Source: Armadillidium nasatum
Taxonomy: Eukaryota; Arthropoda; Malacostraca; Isopoda; Armadillidiidae
DNA: 24,001 nucleotides
NCBI GenBank assembly: GCA_009176605.1
Contig: SEYY01003546.1
Location: forward strand, 1 to 24,001
Direction: 5' to 3'
The position numbers and the translations under genes are program-made. How positions within the stretch are numbered: position 1 is the stretch's first letter; every line of letters begins with the position of its first letter. Positions 1 to 21,479 of the stretch are shown here, piece after piece. The notes under the pieces were generated by a model, which did no database searches, was not told the origin of the DNA, and saw nothing but the letters and a program-made list of their open reading frames with translations.

Positions 1-2739
<2,739 letters not shown>

Positions 2740-2776
2740 TTGGCTGTCATCGTGAGTGGAGGTGCTTAAATCAGAT

Positions 2777-2883
2777 GGGAAAAGAAAAGATAGAAGAATC
2801 AGATGGAAGAGAAGAGAGAGAGAAGAGAAGAGAAGACAAGAGAAGAGTAAAGAAGAGGAGAAAAGAGAGGATAAGAAAAGACA
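2777..2883. repeat. Purine-rich (GA/GAA) low-complexity tract
   Basis: About 100 bases that are almost exclusively A and G on the plus strand, made of irregular agaga and gaagag units. It has no open frame of interest. Confidence 0.85.
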
Positions 2884-6720
<3,837 letters not shown>

Positions 6721-7134
6721 TCTTTTCATGGAAAACTGAAATTGAAACCACCCTGATTGTGTAAGGCAAACTTTATATAAGAGTAAACAATGCTCTTATA
6801 AAGAGCAAGTAGCTTTGAGTAAGATATTTCAAAGGCATCTAAGATTGCCCTACCTCCTCTTATATGATTGCTTAGTAGCAAAAATAAAATGATCCTTAAT
6901 TAAAAGGAAGAAACATCGAAATACCATTTTTGATGTATTTAAGTGGTAAACAGAGACTGCCTTTAGCAGTTTCTATACAACAAAAGGAAGTTAAATCTGT
7001 GGAAAGGTGATAGAGATAAAAGGTAGATGCTTTAAGAAAGATGTTTAGAAATCATAGCAGACTATCAGAATAATTTTGTCTTTCGGAAGTCATACAGCTA
7101 TTCAGAAGCAGGTTTATAATATTTAAGGTGCTTC

Positions 7135-7137
<3 letters not shown>
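6721..7137. other. Spacer, no gene seen
   Basis: AT-rich sequence without a convincing open frame. A hairpin-forming inverted repeat (tataagag / ctcttata, 6776-6783 and 6793-6800) is the only structure noted. Confidence 0.6.

Positions 7138-7224
<87 letters not shown>
7138..7224. repeat. (TA)n microsatellite
   Basis: TA repeat of about 87 bases with one slip near its right end. Confidence 0.97.
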
Positions 7225-7229
<5 letters not shown>

Positions 7230-7551
7230 CAGTACAATACGTAGGAAGGAAGATTCGTGCTTCCATCATGCATTTGTACACATTTGCAAGAGATCAATGA
7301 GCTCTTACAAATAACAATTTAGAAGAAAAGTATGCTCTTCCCCTTAAGAAATTTGCATACACTCATTTACCTTTTAGAAATTTGTATTATAAATATATTT
7401 AATAACGGTAGAAAACAACTTTAAATTATCTTAATTAAAGACACTATGCAGTTTAAAATAGTACCAAGAATTTTTTTTTTTTTAAAGATTGTGTTTTCAA
7501 ATAAGAGTAACTAACCCACGTGATGAACGATTTTGATAGGAATTTAAACGT
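7225..7551. other. AT-rich spacer, no gene seen
   Basis: Contains a T12 homopolymer near 7472-7483 and otherwise nothing recognisable on either strand. Confidence 0.6.
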
Positions 7552-9121
<1,570 letters not shown>

Positions 9122-9122
9122 T

Positions 9123-10045
<923 letters not shown>

Positions 10046-10147
10046 AAGCTACCTAAATGACAAATGATGCTTGAAGCCTGTAGATAAGCTTATAATAGTA
10101 GTTGCTTTGCACATAAAAGACAACGCCACCTACAAACCCAGTTATAA
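10046..10147 (-). other. Upstream flank of the Tc1 relic
   Basis: About 100 bases between the transposase relic and the next (TA)n block. It may include the degraded 5' terminal inverted repeat, but I could not match it to a second terminus because the opposite end is missing. Confidence 0.35.
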
Positions 10148-13750
<3,603 letters not shown>

Positions 13751-13929
13751 ATACACACACATGTTCGTTATCGTGCTTACATATAAACATCCAGGTTCCG
13801 TGTAAATAAAGTATGAAATGTTAAGAATTTAAAAAAAGAATGTAAACTCATGTCTTATTTTGTTTCATTTATTGCGTAATTACTGACAAAATAATCATTC
13901 ACCTGCATATTTTTAATATTAAATATATT
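13751..13929. other. Junction spacer between copy D and the Polinton cluster
   Basis: AT-rich sequence beginning with a short (AC)n (aatacacacacat). It may hold the decayed left end of the Polinton. I could not find an inverted match to it at the right side (21380-21990). Confidence 0.45.
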
Positions 13930-14283
13930 TATAATCTTAATTAAAGATACATTTTTTCAAAAATATTTTATAAATAAATACACTATAATCCGCACAAACT
14001 AGAATTAGGTGGTTGTATATTAAAATACAACGTCTTTACATGATGAATATTATTATATTTAAAAGAGCAAGTTACATAATCACTTAACTTAGATTCCAAA
14101 TTTAATGAATCAAAAAAATAAACATCATTATTTTTATTTTTATAAACAGGTCCAATGTCCATTGCTATTAAAGATAAGACCTGAATCTATTTCTAATTTC
14201 ACTGAGACGAGTTCATCACAGGCAAACACACCTAAAAATCTTTTTTCATTTTTAAAAACGTTTAAAATTTCTTCTTCCTTCAT
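13930..14283 (-). pseudogene. Polinton cysteine protease (adenain/Ulp1-like) relic
   Basis: The start ATG (14283) lies 2 bases past the major capsid stop codon. The first 46 codons read ILNVFKNEKRFLGVFACDEL and then SNGHWTCL, giving the expected His-Trp of the catalytic histidine. After a frameshift near 14140 the sequence continues with NDVYFFDSLN (the Asp of the FDS motif), then FNIQPPNSSLCGL, which supplies the conserved Gln and the nucleophile Cys in CGL. Stop codons follow immediately. The spacing and the H-D-Q-C order match the C5/C48-type maturation proteases of Polintons and adenoviruses, which cleave capsid precursors. Assignment is by motif and position only; the protein is broken by at least one frameshift and several stops. 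Confidence 0.75.
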
Positions 14284-14285
14284 CT

Positions 14286-15525
14286 TTAATACTTCAAGAT
14301 TATATTTCTTGCACGATCAATATCATTCAGACTCTCAAGTTGAGGGTGTTCCATATATACCAAGATTGAGATAGGAGAGGTCAATGCTTTGTCAAAAGTT
14401 AAACTTAGTCCCGGTGTTCCTTTTCTTACAATGTTGAGATAATAAACATTACACGCTGAAAGATCGTGAGTACGATCATAAGCATACAAGTTTCCATTTT
14501 CAACATATGAATTCAAATCGTTATCACCACAAGTTCCAGTATTCGAAATTAAATCTTAAAAAGATCGAGAACATAATGAATGCAATCTAAAATAGGTAAA
14601 CCTGAATGGAGATTTTATATAACTTCCTGAGTACGCATCATGCTCTATAATTCCAATCATTACTTTCTGTGGAAGACTACCATTGACTACATTCGAAATA
14701 TTTATATTTGATAATCCTTGTGTGAAATTAAAAAATTTTAGTCTCAATTCTTCTTATAGGAAATTTTGCAGTAGTCTCAAGAAGAGATTTCTCAATCTCT
14801 AAATGTTTCTGTGGAGCTAATTTCACTTTTCTTACATATAAATAAGCATCTAATAACTGAAATATCGGTTTTGGTGCTTCAATTGTAGCATTAGCAGCAT
14901 TCAATACACGAAGTGCAAATGGAGCCGTTGCTCTTACAAACCATACACTTGTATCTACAGAAGGTAGTATATGCCTATCTAACGAAAATATATTCCCATT
15001 TCTTCTTCCATAATATTCATGTGTATTATTTAGGGATTTAGCACACTTACTCTGATGTATTCAAAGTTTTGAAACTGTAAAACCCACATGATTGTAAATG
15101 AGATTGTTTCGCGTCGTGTGAGTAATATAATAAGTGTTCAATGTAACTCCTGTAAGGACAACTTGTTGCTGATGCTCCTAAAGATGTTTCATTTAAAAAT
15201 ACTTCAATCTGCCTAAAGCACGTGTATATAAAAAAAATTTCAGTATACACGAGATAATAGTAGGGACTCTGAAAGTCTGAACCACCATCAACGTTTACTA
15301 ACTTTACTTTTAAATATAAAAATACATTCTATGGGTTAAGGTCCCCCGTCTGAAGTCCCCGGTACGTTAAATACTAAAGGGACATCTGTTTTCGTAATAG
15401 AGTGTACATAGTTAATACAGATAAAGTTGGTTTTACCTACGCTGGTCAGTGTAGGGTTGACGGAAAAAGAGATATTACTCTGTTTTGTAACAGTAGGGAC
15501 TAGAGTGATGAAGGAATTGCATCTT
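14286..15525 (-). pseudogene. Polinton major capsid protein (double jelly-roll) relic
   Basis: Minus-strand pieces in order resemble the conserved Polinton MCP, often seen in databases as F54H12.2-like. An N-terminal part contains LVFNVPGTSDGG (about 15345-15380). Then come VFLYLKVKLVNVDGG (about 15280-15330), RQIEVFLNE and PYRSYIEHLLYYSHDAKQS (about 15110-15215), and DAYLYVRKVKLAP (about 14825-14865) followed by KFPIRRIE. The open stretch LPQKVMIGIIEHDAYSGSY (about 14610-14670) and the C-terminal NVYYLNIVRKGT and NDIDRARNIIL (14300-14450) follow. Each conserved block is in the right order and spacing for a protein of roughly 400 residues. At least four frame changes or stops break the gene, for example the stop after TSDGGP near 15343. 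The family forms the hexameric shell of the predicted virion. Confidence 0.85.
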
Positions 15526-15623
15526 GCTTCTACGAAAACAAAACAAATAATGAATCACGACATTATTGTCATTGGTCTTATATTTATATTAATTCTTTAT
15601 ATTTATTTTATATTAATTATTAT

Positions 15624-15989
15624 CTAAAAAGTAAAATACATCAATTTGTTTTCCTTTACTCTACGTTTTACAGTTTTCTTTGTTTTCTTCCCTTTTATCA
15701 CCTTATTACCAATACCAGTTCCAGTCATCTTTCGAAGTATTTTTTGTTTAACATTATCTAACATTTCATCAGAGACATCAGCAATACGGCGATTTAAGGC
15801 TTCGCGTTGGTTAACACCTCGTACAACAACGCTTAGTGTGTTTACTCCTGTCTTCGCAAACTTTTTAGCGAGATATTTTCCACTGGATTTAAATACTGGC
15901 AATGCACCTCTCAGTAATTTAGCGAAAAAAAAACCGATTCCATACCCTTTCTGAATTCTAGTTTCCCTAAAAATTCTCTCCCTCTCCAT
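15624..15989 (-). CDS. Small basic Polinton core-like/minor virion protein, intact ORF
   Basis: A 121-codon frame with ATG at 15989. After a short basic lead it has GYGIGFFFAKLLRGALPVFK, then KYLAKKFAKTGVNTLSVVVRG, an amphipathic helix-like block, and a very basic C-terminal half with TGTGIG and KKTKKTVKRR. This layout (glycine-rich hydrophobic start, KxGAxxLxDV-like helix, basic tail) matches the short protein found next to the major capsid gene in Polintons and adintoviruses. It has been compared with adenovirus core or membrane-active virion proteins; that functional comparison is inference. Its place directly upstream of the MCP supports the call. It is one of only two frames of the element with no internal stop, though a short ORF may stay open by chance. 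Confidence 0.7.
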   Translation of the reverse strand: MERERIFRETRIQKGYGIGFFFAKLLRGALPVFKSSGKYLAKKFAKTGVNTLSVVVRGVNQREALNRRIADVSDEMLDNVKQKILRKMTGTGIGNKVIKGKKTKKTVKRRVKENKLMYFTF

Positions 15990-16011
15990 TATTATTATTT
16001 TCCAATTATTA

Positions 16012-16970
16012 TTAACGGAGCTTCTTTCTGATATGTACTTTGCACAATGCAGTACTGTTAGGGAATGGATAAGGACTACCTTCGACTTCTCGTATATAAA
16101 TACGAACAGAGTTCAAATAAGACATACTCAACGGTAAATAGTGTACACTGGGAAGTGTTAGGTCTCTCAATTCAAGAGGAATATGAACAACTCTTAGTAC
16201 AGGAGCTTTTGTATTTCCGACATACTGATGTTCGACAATATCTGTTCATATGTAAGCCATACCCGGATTATTTTACAACTCTAAAGGATTACACATTTAC
16301 TGAATAGAGTTTGTAACCTCTGCTTTTAAAACATATTGTTCTAGGTATTAGTCAATAGTAGGCATGTATCTCAATAAATTATGTAGAGAAGACTCAGTTA
16401 CTGAATTAAGTCGTTTTGATTCGTCTAAAGTTGATTCAGGGAGGTAAATACCCTTACGAAACCAGTCTGAGCGTTGAAAAGTAAATGATCTTCTATCTTT
16501 CAAATTCGCATGTAGTACAGATCTTAAAGTATTGAGCTCATAATTCTGATTTGGGGCTTATTAGTTTGAAAAAATAAATACCTACATATTCGACTCAGTA
16601 AAAATCTACTATTTAAGTATCTAAACAGATCAGAAGGAGACTTGCATAGACCTCTCTATGCATAAAACTCCTTACGATAAAATTTAACTTCTTTACCTTT
16701 TACCGAACTTAACAATTTCACATGAGATATTTTCAATATAGTTTTTACGAATTTAACACTTCTGAAATTCACGAAAGCTACACGATTTGAAATTACATTT
16801 TCAATATTCACGTATAAAATCAATTCGCACAATTTTATCTCATACATTTCTCTTTCCGGTTGTATAGGAAATATTAATTCAGTGGTAAAGTCTGAAACTT
16901 TATTATCAGGATGTAAGTCCATAGATGCCGAAGAGAGCAGAGTTAGGTAAAAATGGTTTTCCATTTTCAT
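16012..16970 (-). pseudogene. Polinton penton-like minor capsid protein relic
   Basis: The N-terminal part (16970-16656, 104 codons) begins MENHFYLTLLSSASMDLHPDNKVSDFTTEL, the hallmark start of a conserved Polinton protein. The C-terminal part (about 16240-16012) reads TDIVEHQYVGNTKAPVLRVV, then LPLSMSYLNSVRIYIREVEG and a basic LCKVHIRKK end, again the hallmark of that family's C-terminus. In between (about 16346-16563) is an open stretch I cannot align with the family. The protein is usually interpreted as the single-jelly-roll vertex (penton) protein of Polinton particles; that role is from family knowledge and is less certain than the MCP. A frame change after residue 104 and several stops near 16245-16345 make it a pseudogene. 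Confidence 0.72.
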
Positions 16971-16988
16971 GATCTCGAAATAGCATAA

Positions 16989-19219
16989 TTAATATTTTCT
17001 TAACTCTGATGTTTTTATATAACTGTCAAACTTGTCAGGGTAACCTTGCCATTTTATGAGACATTTTATTTTTCCTTTTTCCCTTAGTCCCTATCACCTT
17101 TTCTATTTTACAAAGCTGTTTAGGATTGAAACATTTTTTGTTCTTCCTATTTATAAAATCCACCTTTCAGGGGACCGTCCAAGCGTAAAAAAATGTTTTC
17201 TCGATGATCTTCATAGATAACGTATCTAAAGGGAAACCCTTCTTCTATCGTTCCTGTTTCTTTTAGAAAAAGCTATGGGAAAGTTTTTTTTTAACATGGT
17301 TTTGAACCCCACTTTTTTTCTGACTTTATTTTACAAAATCCTTAATAAAATACATAATATTTAATATTTTTTTCTGTTTTTTTTCGTTGAGGAATTGGAA
17401 ACATATGTAGCTTTTAAAAAATGTTTAACAAAATTGATAGCTTTTGGTATAGGTAGTTTGGTATTCGCCTGAACTCATATGAAATTTTTTTTTTTCTAAA
17501 TGTTGACAAATTTTACTCGATTTTTAATTGATCCGAAGTTATTTCCTAGTTCAAACTTCTTTGGTACCTTCCTCCATGTAATTCTAGTTCACACAAAAAA
17601 TTTGAAAAAAATCCATGAGAAACTTTTTTTTTGGCAAATTTTTTTCTCTAAAAATGATATTTCGTAAAAATAACTAAAAGGTAAAATCGTTCTATTTTGA
17701 CTTTTCATATCTCAGCAACCATTTGGAGTTATAAAAAACTAATTACATATTTGGAATCAGGAGGACATTTGCTATAAGAATAACGAAAAATAATTAAAAA
17801 ATAAGGAAAAATTTCTTTGAGGGTAATTTGCCGACATTTTCAATATCGATGAAAGGTGTCACTTGAAAAGTCTTTTTCTCAGGAACCGTTCGGAATTATG
17901 GAAAACTAAATGCAGATTTAGAATCAGCATAGATTTTACTATAAAACTGCTGAAAAAAATAATAATATTTCCCCCCAAAAGTTGGAGTCTCTATTGGTGG
18001 GGTTCCCCCCAGATTTTTTTAGTAGTCATATCTCGGCAACCGTTTGGAAATATGCAAAACTAATTCCATATTTGGAATCAGCAGAAAATTTGCTATTAGA
18101 ATGTTTCAAAACAAATTTTAAAAACTCCAAATCCCAAAAAAAGTGCATGGCATACGCCCATTTAACATTTTCAAGGTCATTCGACATGTGTCACTTTAAA
18201 AATCTTTTTCTCAGGAACCGCTTGAAATTTTAAAAAACTGATTACAGATTTGGAATCGGCATAGATTCTACTATAAAACTGATGAAAAAAAGGGAAAAAG
18301 TTTACTAATAATTTTACCCCCCCCCCCCAAAAGGACGAATATGCTCTTGGAGGAGCTCCTTCATTGCTTCACCTTCTAAATCTTTAAGACAATATAATTT
18401 TAAACCATAGCAAAGAAATTCTTTTACTTTATCTACTTGAAATACTTCCTGAGACTAATTCGCTATATATCTTTTCTTAAATTTACCTGTAGATCTTGAT
18501 ACACGTACGTAATCTCCTTCTTTAGATACAGTTTTATCTTTTATTTTCATGTTTATTATTATTTATTATAGGCATGGTTGTTAACATTTGAAATGGAGTT
18601 TTCTTAATTGTACGATGATATTATCTATTATACGAATAGGCCAAGTCTTTTAAAATATCAATAAATTTAAAAATATTCATTTAGTAAAATATCTATTCAT
18701 TCTTTCTTTGATAGTTCGTTGTACACGTTCAACTATTGCAGCTTTATTCACTGAAAATGTATTATAATATCCTATATCATATTCGGTAACAATAGCTTGG
18801 AATTCTTTATCAAAGAACCCTGTACCTTCATCTGTCCACATGAACTTTGGATATCTGTCATCTTCACTAATTAATTATCTCTCTCACGGCTTTAGCTACG
18901 ATGGGACACTTTTTATGAGGTATATATATCAATGACGAATAGTATATAACGAAATCCATTATTATACGAGCTATACTTAATCATATCTGTTAAATCCAGC
19001 TGCCATGTATGATCAGTATCATAAACTTCAGTTTTACGACTCTTAAATCTTTTACGTGCATATTTATGTAATGAAAAAGCGTCTTCGCCTTATAAATATT
19101 CTTTCAAGTCTTTTTTATTTACATGAGGGAAATGTGACGGCAAATCTAGAAAATCTACCATAACTATGAGGATAACTTACCTCAAAATAATATTTATCTA
19201 GCACTTCCTTTGAATTCAT
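16989..19219 (-). pseudogene. Polinton retroviral-type integrase with chromodomain, interrupted
   Basis: From ATG 19219 the sequence starts MNSKEVLDKYYFE. It then gives DAFSLHKYARKRFKSRK and TWQLDLTDMIKYSSYNNGFRY with the first catalytic Asp (about 18985-19010). WTDEGTGFFDKEF supplies the second Asp (about 18800-18840) and NKAAIVERVQRTIKERM the Glu (about 18695-18750), so the DDE triad residues are still readable. YHRTIKKTPFQM (about 18565-18605) and the SH3-like GDYVRVSRSTGKFKKRY (about 18475-18535) follow. The C-terminal chromodomain lies at about 16989-17160 (KIKCLIKWQGYPDKFDSYIK). Roughly 1.1 kb of repeat-bearing DNA (about 17270-18345) separates the SH3-like part from the end. Multiple stops and frameshifts are present. 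The enzyme family inserts Polinton DNA into chromosomes. Confidence 0.87.
17270..18345. repeat. Non-coding segment inside the integrase gene with a ~330-bp dimeric tandem repeat
   Basis: Two related monomers alternate. Type A (catatctc-gcaacc, then tatttggaatcagca/g) is anchored at 17714 and 18035, 321 bases apart. Type B (gtgtcactt, then tttttctcaggaaccg, then catagattntactataaaactg) is anchored at 17881 and 18213, 332 bases apart. Each B unit is followed by a C-rich run and aaaag (17970-17983 and 18319-18336). A and B share the core aaccgtttgga(a)nttatgnaaaact, so they derive from one ancestral unit of about 160 bases. The left part (17270-17700) is AT-rich without clear copies. No open frame of interest lies here. 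Confidence 0.75.
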
Positions 19220-19635
19220 GATAAAAAGGAAATACAAACAAATAAATAAGGATATTTATATAAAACGAAATAAATTGCTAATAAACAAGGATATTTATAA
19301 GGAAATGAAAATAAATCGTTTACAAAAAAATTTATCTAAAATCGCGCATGCAATAAAAAAAATCAAGCATTTATACTGGAGACATGAAAAATCGGGTTTT
19401 TATATACAGTTACGTAGCATGCTTGCTTTTCTTCTTAATCTTTCAGTTTGAGGGTATGGAGTATTTACACTTTTCCTTTTTGACCAGACTGAGTCAAAAG
19501 AGGTACCTGAAAGAGTTATTTCGGGTCTGGGACTATGTGGAATGTTTTCCAAATCGGATAATCTCTGTTTATTTTGTATTTGGCTTTTTGGAAAATTATT
19601 AGCTTGAAATTCTTGTTTAGTCTTGTGTCATCCTG
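19220..19635. other. Intergenic AT-rich stretch between integrase and Gln-rich gene
   Basis: Contains a short direct repeat (aaggatatttata at about 19248 and 19289) and no assignable gene. One minus-strand frame (about 19590-19400) is open, with SDLENIPHSPRPEITLSG and KRKSVNTPYPQTERL. It could be a frameshifted tail of the upstream Gln-rich gene, but I cannot match it to a family. Confidence 0.45.
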
Positions 19636-20137
19636 TTATTGGTGGTTTCTTCCACTCTCTTGTGAGATCTGTAATGAGATATACAATGCTTGATCCTCTA
19701 ACTGATTCTCCTTTATAATAATCTGTCCTGAATCATCCAATGAAATTTGATCTTTTAAAATATTGTATAACGTGTATTTATTATTTTTATATCTGATTGG
19801 TAGACACATCTAAAATATATTGAAATCCTTTTTCTTCTTGCTCATTAGATAGTGCAATTGGAACCGTTTTCTCTGTAGAATTATTTGATAAAGATTGATG
19901 ATGCTGCAATTCTTTTAAGTCCACTAATGATTGCATTGCATTCTGATGCAAAATACTTTTTTCATGAATATTCATATGAGATATTCATATTGATATGAGA
20001 TATGATAATATACGAGACAATTCCCTTTCATAATTGTTTAATTTTTCAGTTTTAGGATCGTATAAACTATAACGGGGCTGTTGTTGTTGTTGTTGTTATT
20101 ATTGTTTTTGTTATTTTTGTTGTTTCTGTAGTTGTTT

Positions 20138-20174
<37 letters not shown>

Positions 20175-20407
20175 GTTGCTGTTGTTGTTGCTGTTGCAAA
20201 TGTTGTTGTTGTTAGTAGTTATTAGTTGTTATTTTTTGTTGTTGGTTGTTGTTGTTGCTGTTTTTGTTGTTGTTGTTGTCGTTTTTGTTGTTGTTATTGT
20301 TGTTGCTGTTGTTGATGTTGTTGTTGTTGTTGGTGATGGTGGTGTTGTTCAGATATATTTTCCATTTACTCGTAATCTGCGTAAGGTAATACCACTACTT
20401 TCTTCAT
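19636..20407 (-). pseudogene. Gln-rich Polinton structural-type protein, broken
   Basis: The ATG at 20407 overlaps the stop of the upstream basic gene (ATGA). The start reads KKVVVLPYADYE, then a stop. In the same general reading MENISEQHHHHH runs into a long Gln-rich tract (about 20090-20345) encoded by CAA repeats. A conserved-looking part follows: RYSLYDPKTEKLNNYERELSR (about 20015-20075), then MNIHEKSILHQNAMQSLVDL (19975 onwards), then YTLYNILKDQISLDDSGQIII (about 19700-19775). Polintons commonly encode a protein that begins KKVxLVP, has a polar low-complexity middle, a short coiled-coil block and a C-terminal block of this type; its function is unknown to me. In-frame stops and frame changes mark it as broken. 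The family match is from remembered pattern only. Confidence 0.55.
20082..20346. repeat. (TTG)n/(CAA)n imperfect trinucleotide repeat
   Basis: Imperfect TTG/GTT repeat of about 265 bases on the plus strand, with tta, ttt and ctg variants. On the minus strand it reads CAA and encodes the Gln-rich middle of the Polinton gene above. The plus-strand valine-rich frame here is an artefact of the repeat. Confidence 0.93.
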
Positions 20408-20697
20408 TTTTGAATAATTAATTTATATAATAAAGGACTGATAACTGAGAAAAGATGAGGGAAGAATACTGCAGCCCCTTTTTGCAATAATTTCTTTTTA
20501 TTTAATGGATTTTTTACTTTATGAGCAAGATTTCGAATGATGTTCCTATGACGACGTAACTTAACTTTCTGAGATTTGTTTGAAGGAATGTTTCTTTTTA
20601 TTAGATTTAAGCAAATCTCGAATGCACACTTTGTTAAATTTTCATCTTCAATGATAAATTTCCGTTTATCTTTAGATTTCAGTTTTTTTAAATTCAT
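20404..20697 (-). CDS. Small basic Polinton protein with hydrophobic C-terminus, intact ORF
   Basis: A 97-codon frame with ATG at 20697. It has a charged N-terminal half with LTKCAFEICLNLIKRNIP, a basic middle (VKLRRHRNIIRNLAHK and PLNKKKLLQKGA) and a hydrophobic end FFPHLFSVISPLLYKLII. This layout (cysteine-containing helix, K/R-rich helix ending in LLQKGG/A, then a hydrophobic segment) matches a small protein widespread in animal Polintons. Its role is not established; the hydrophobic tail could be membrane-active. The stop codon overlaps the ATG of the following gene. It is one of two frames of the element without internal stops. Confidence 0.62.
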   Translation of the reverse strand: MNLKKLKSKDKRKFIIEDENLTKCAFEICLNLIKRNIPSNKSQKVKLRRHRNIIRNLAHKVKNPLNKKKLLQKGAAVFFPHLFSVISPLLYKLIIQK

Positions 20698-20734
20698 CCA
20701 AAATAAGTAAGTATTTCTTAACTAGTGTACTTAT

Positions 20735-21375
20735 TATTCAGCTATGTATACAGTTTCTATTTCGTTAGGTAAAATATTTGTACGCAGTAGAACTCTAAAC
20801 TTGTTCTTCGGATGAAAATCACACAATAAATATCCATGCGGAATAGATGTTAATTTTTATATATTTTTAGAAATTCTTTACGCTGAGTCGGAAACATTTG
20901 TGTAGATAATATATTTACTTGACTCTTATCTCGTCTTCAACCAAATATGATTAAGTATTAAGTGTTTAACAAAATATCTCCCACATAAGGGTTGTGATAT
21001 AAGATATTTTGAGTTATAAAAACTCTGAAATATTCATATGATGAGAATAAACCGTAAATGTATCAGCTATATCCTCATTCAATTTCTGCATTATATCATC
21101 CAGCACAATTATTTTATGACCTGTTAAACCTTGAAGAGACGCTATATCATAAACACATCATAAAAGTCAATTACATCTTTAACCTCGTTAAATTTTTCTT
21201 GATAAACATTATAACACCAGATAATATTAGTGACAGGTTTTTCAAAGATATCATGTTTTAATATATTTAAAAATAAAAATATTTTTCCACAACCCATTGG
21301 ACCTGCTATTAAACACGTTGTAGGAATATGGAGCATAAACTTATCAACATATATCCTTTTCAAATACACACACAA
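20735..21375 (-). pseudogene. Polinton A32/FtsK-HerA-type packaging ATPase relic
   Basis: The N-terminal stretch (21375-21142) contains LHIPTTCLIAGPMGCGKIFLF: a Walker A P-loop (GPMGCGK) in which the usual Ser/Thr after Lys is Ile. NIIWCYNVYQEKF follows, typical of the family. In another frame the Walker B motif GHKIIVLDDIMQKLNED is at about 21075-21120, followed by the SHHMNIS sensor-like region. ITQNILYHNP lies near 20985-21015, FPTQRKEFLKIY near 20870-20905, and the C-terminal PHGYLLCDFHPKNKF then LRTNILPNEIETVYIAE end at about 20740. All blocks are in family order over the usual 210 or so residues. Three or more frame changes break it. The family pumps genome DNA into capsids. Confidence 0.87.
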
Positions 21376-21479
21376 GAATCAATAAAAATATTTTAAAACA
21401 AAAAATATATATATGCATAGAGGTAGTAAAAGAAAACAAAGGTAATTTTAATTCAAGATTTTATTAGCATTTATATTAT
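21376..21479. other. AT-rich flank upstream of the ATPase relic
   Basis: No gene recognised. It may belong to the right arm of the Polinton, but no terminal inverted repeat was found. Confidence 0.4.

Larger units (their letters stand above)
13930..21380 (-). mobile_element. Degenerate Polinton/Maverick (adintovirus-like) element, minus strand
   Basis: Eight adjacent genes or gene relics on one strand match the Polinton/adintovirus set. In transcription order they are packaging ATPase, small basic protein, Gln-rich protein, integrase with chromodomain, penton-like protein, core-like basic protein, major capsid protein and adenain-type protease. Spacing is virus-like: an ATGA stop/start overlap at 20404-20407, 18 bases between the integrase stop and the penton start, and 2 bases between the MCP stop and the protease start. 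DNA polymerase B was not found, so the element is incomplete (Polintons are typically 15-20 kb). Terminal inverted repeats were not identified, so both outer limits are the ends of recognisable coding sequence. Confidence 0.88.

Noticed and set aside
15646..15954. 102-codon plus-strand frame
   Set aside because: Antisense shadow of the core-like Polinton protein at 15624-15989.
16065..16307. 80-codon plus-strand frame
   Set aside because: It lies opposite the conserved C-terminal block of the penton-like gene, which explains the open reading.
17700..18260. Regular repeats considered as a CRISPR array
   Set aside because: Units are about 160 bases, diverged, with no short constant repeat or unique spacers, in an animal genome.
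19396..19410. TATATAAAA on the minus strand, about 180 bases upstream of the integrase start, as a promoter
   Set aside because: TA-rich words are too common in this window for a TATA box to be credible without transcript data.
20173..20421. Valine- and leucine-rich plus-strand frame that looks like a membrane protein
   Set aside because: It is the reverse reading of the (CAA)n tract in the Polinton Gln-rich gene.
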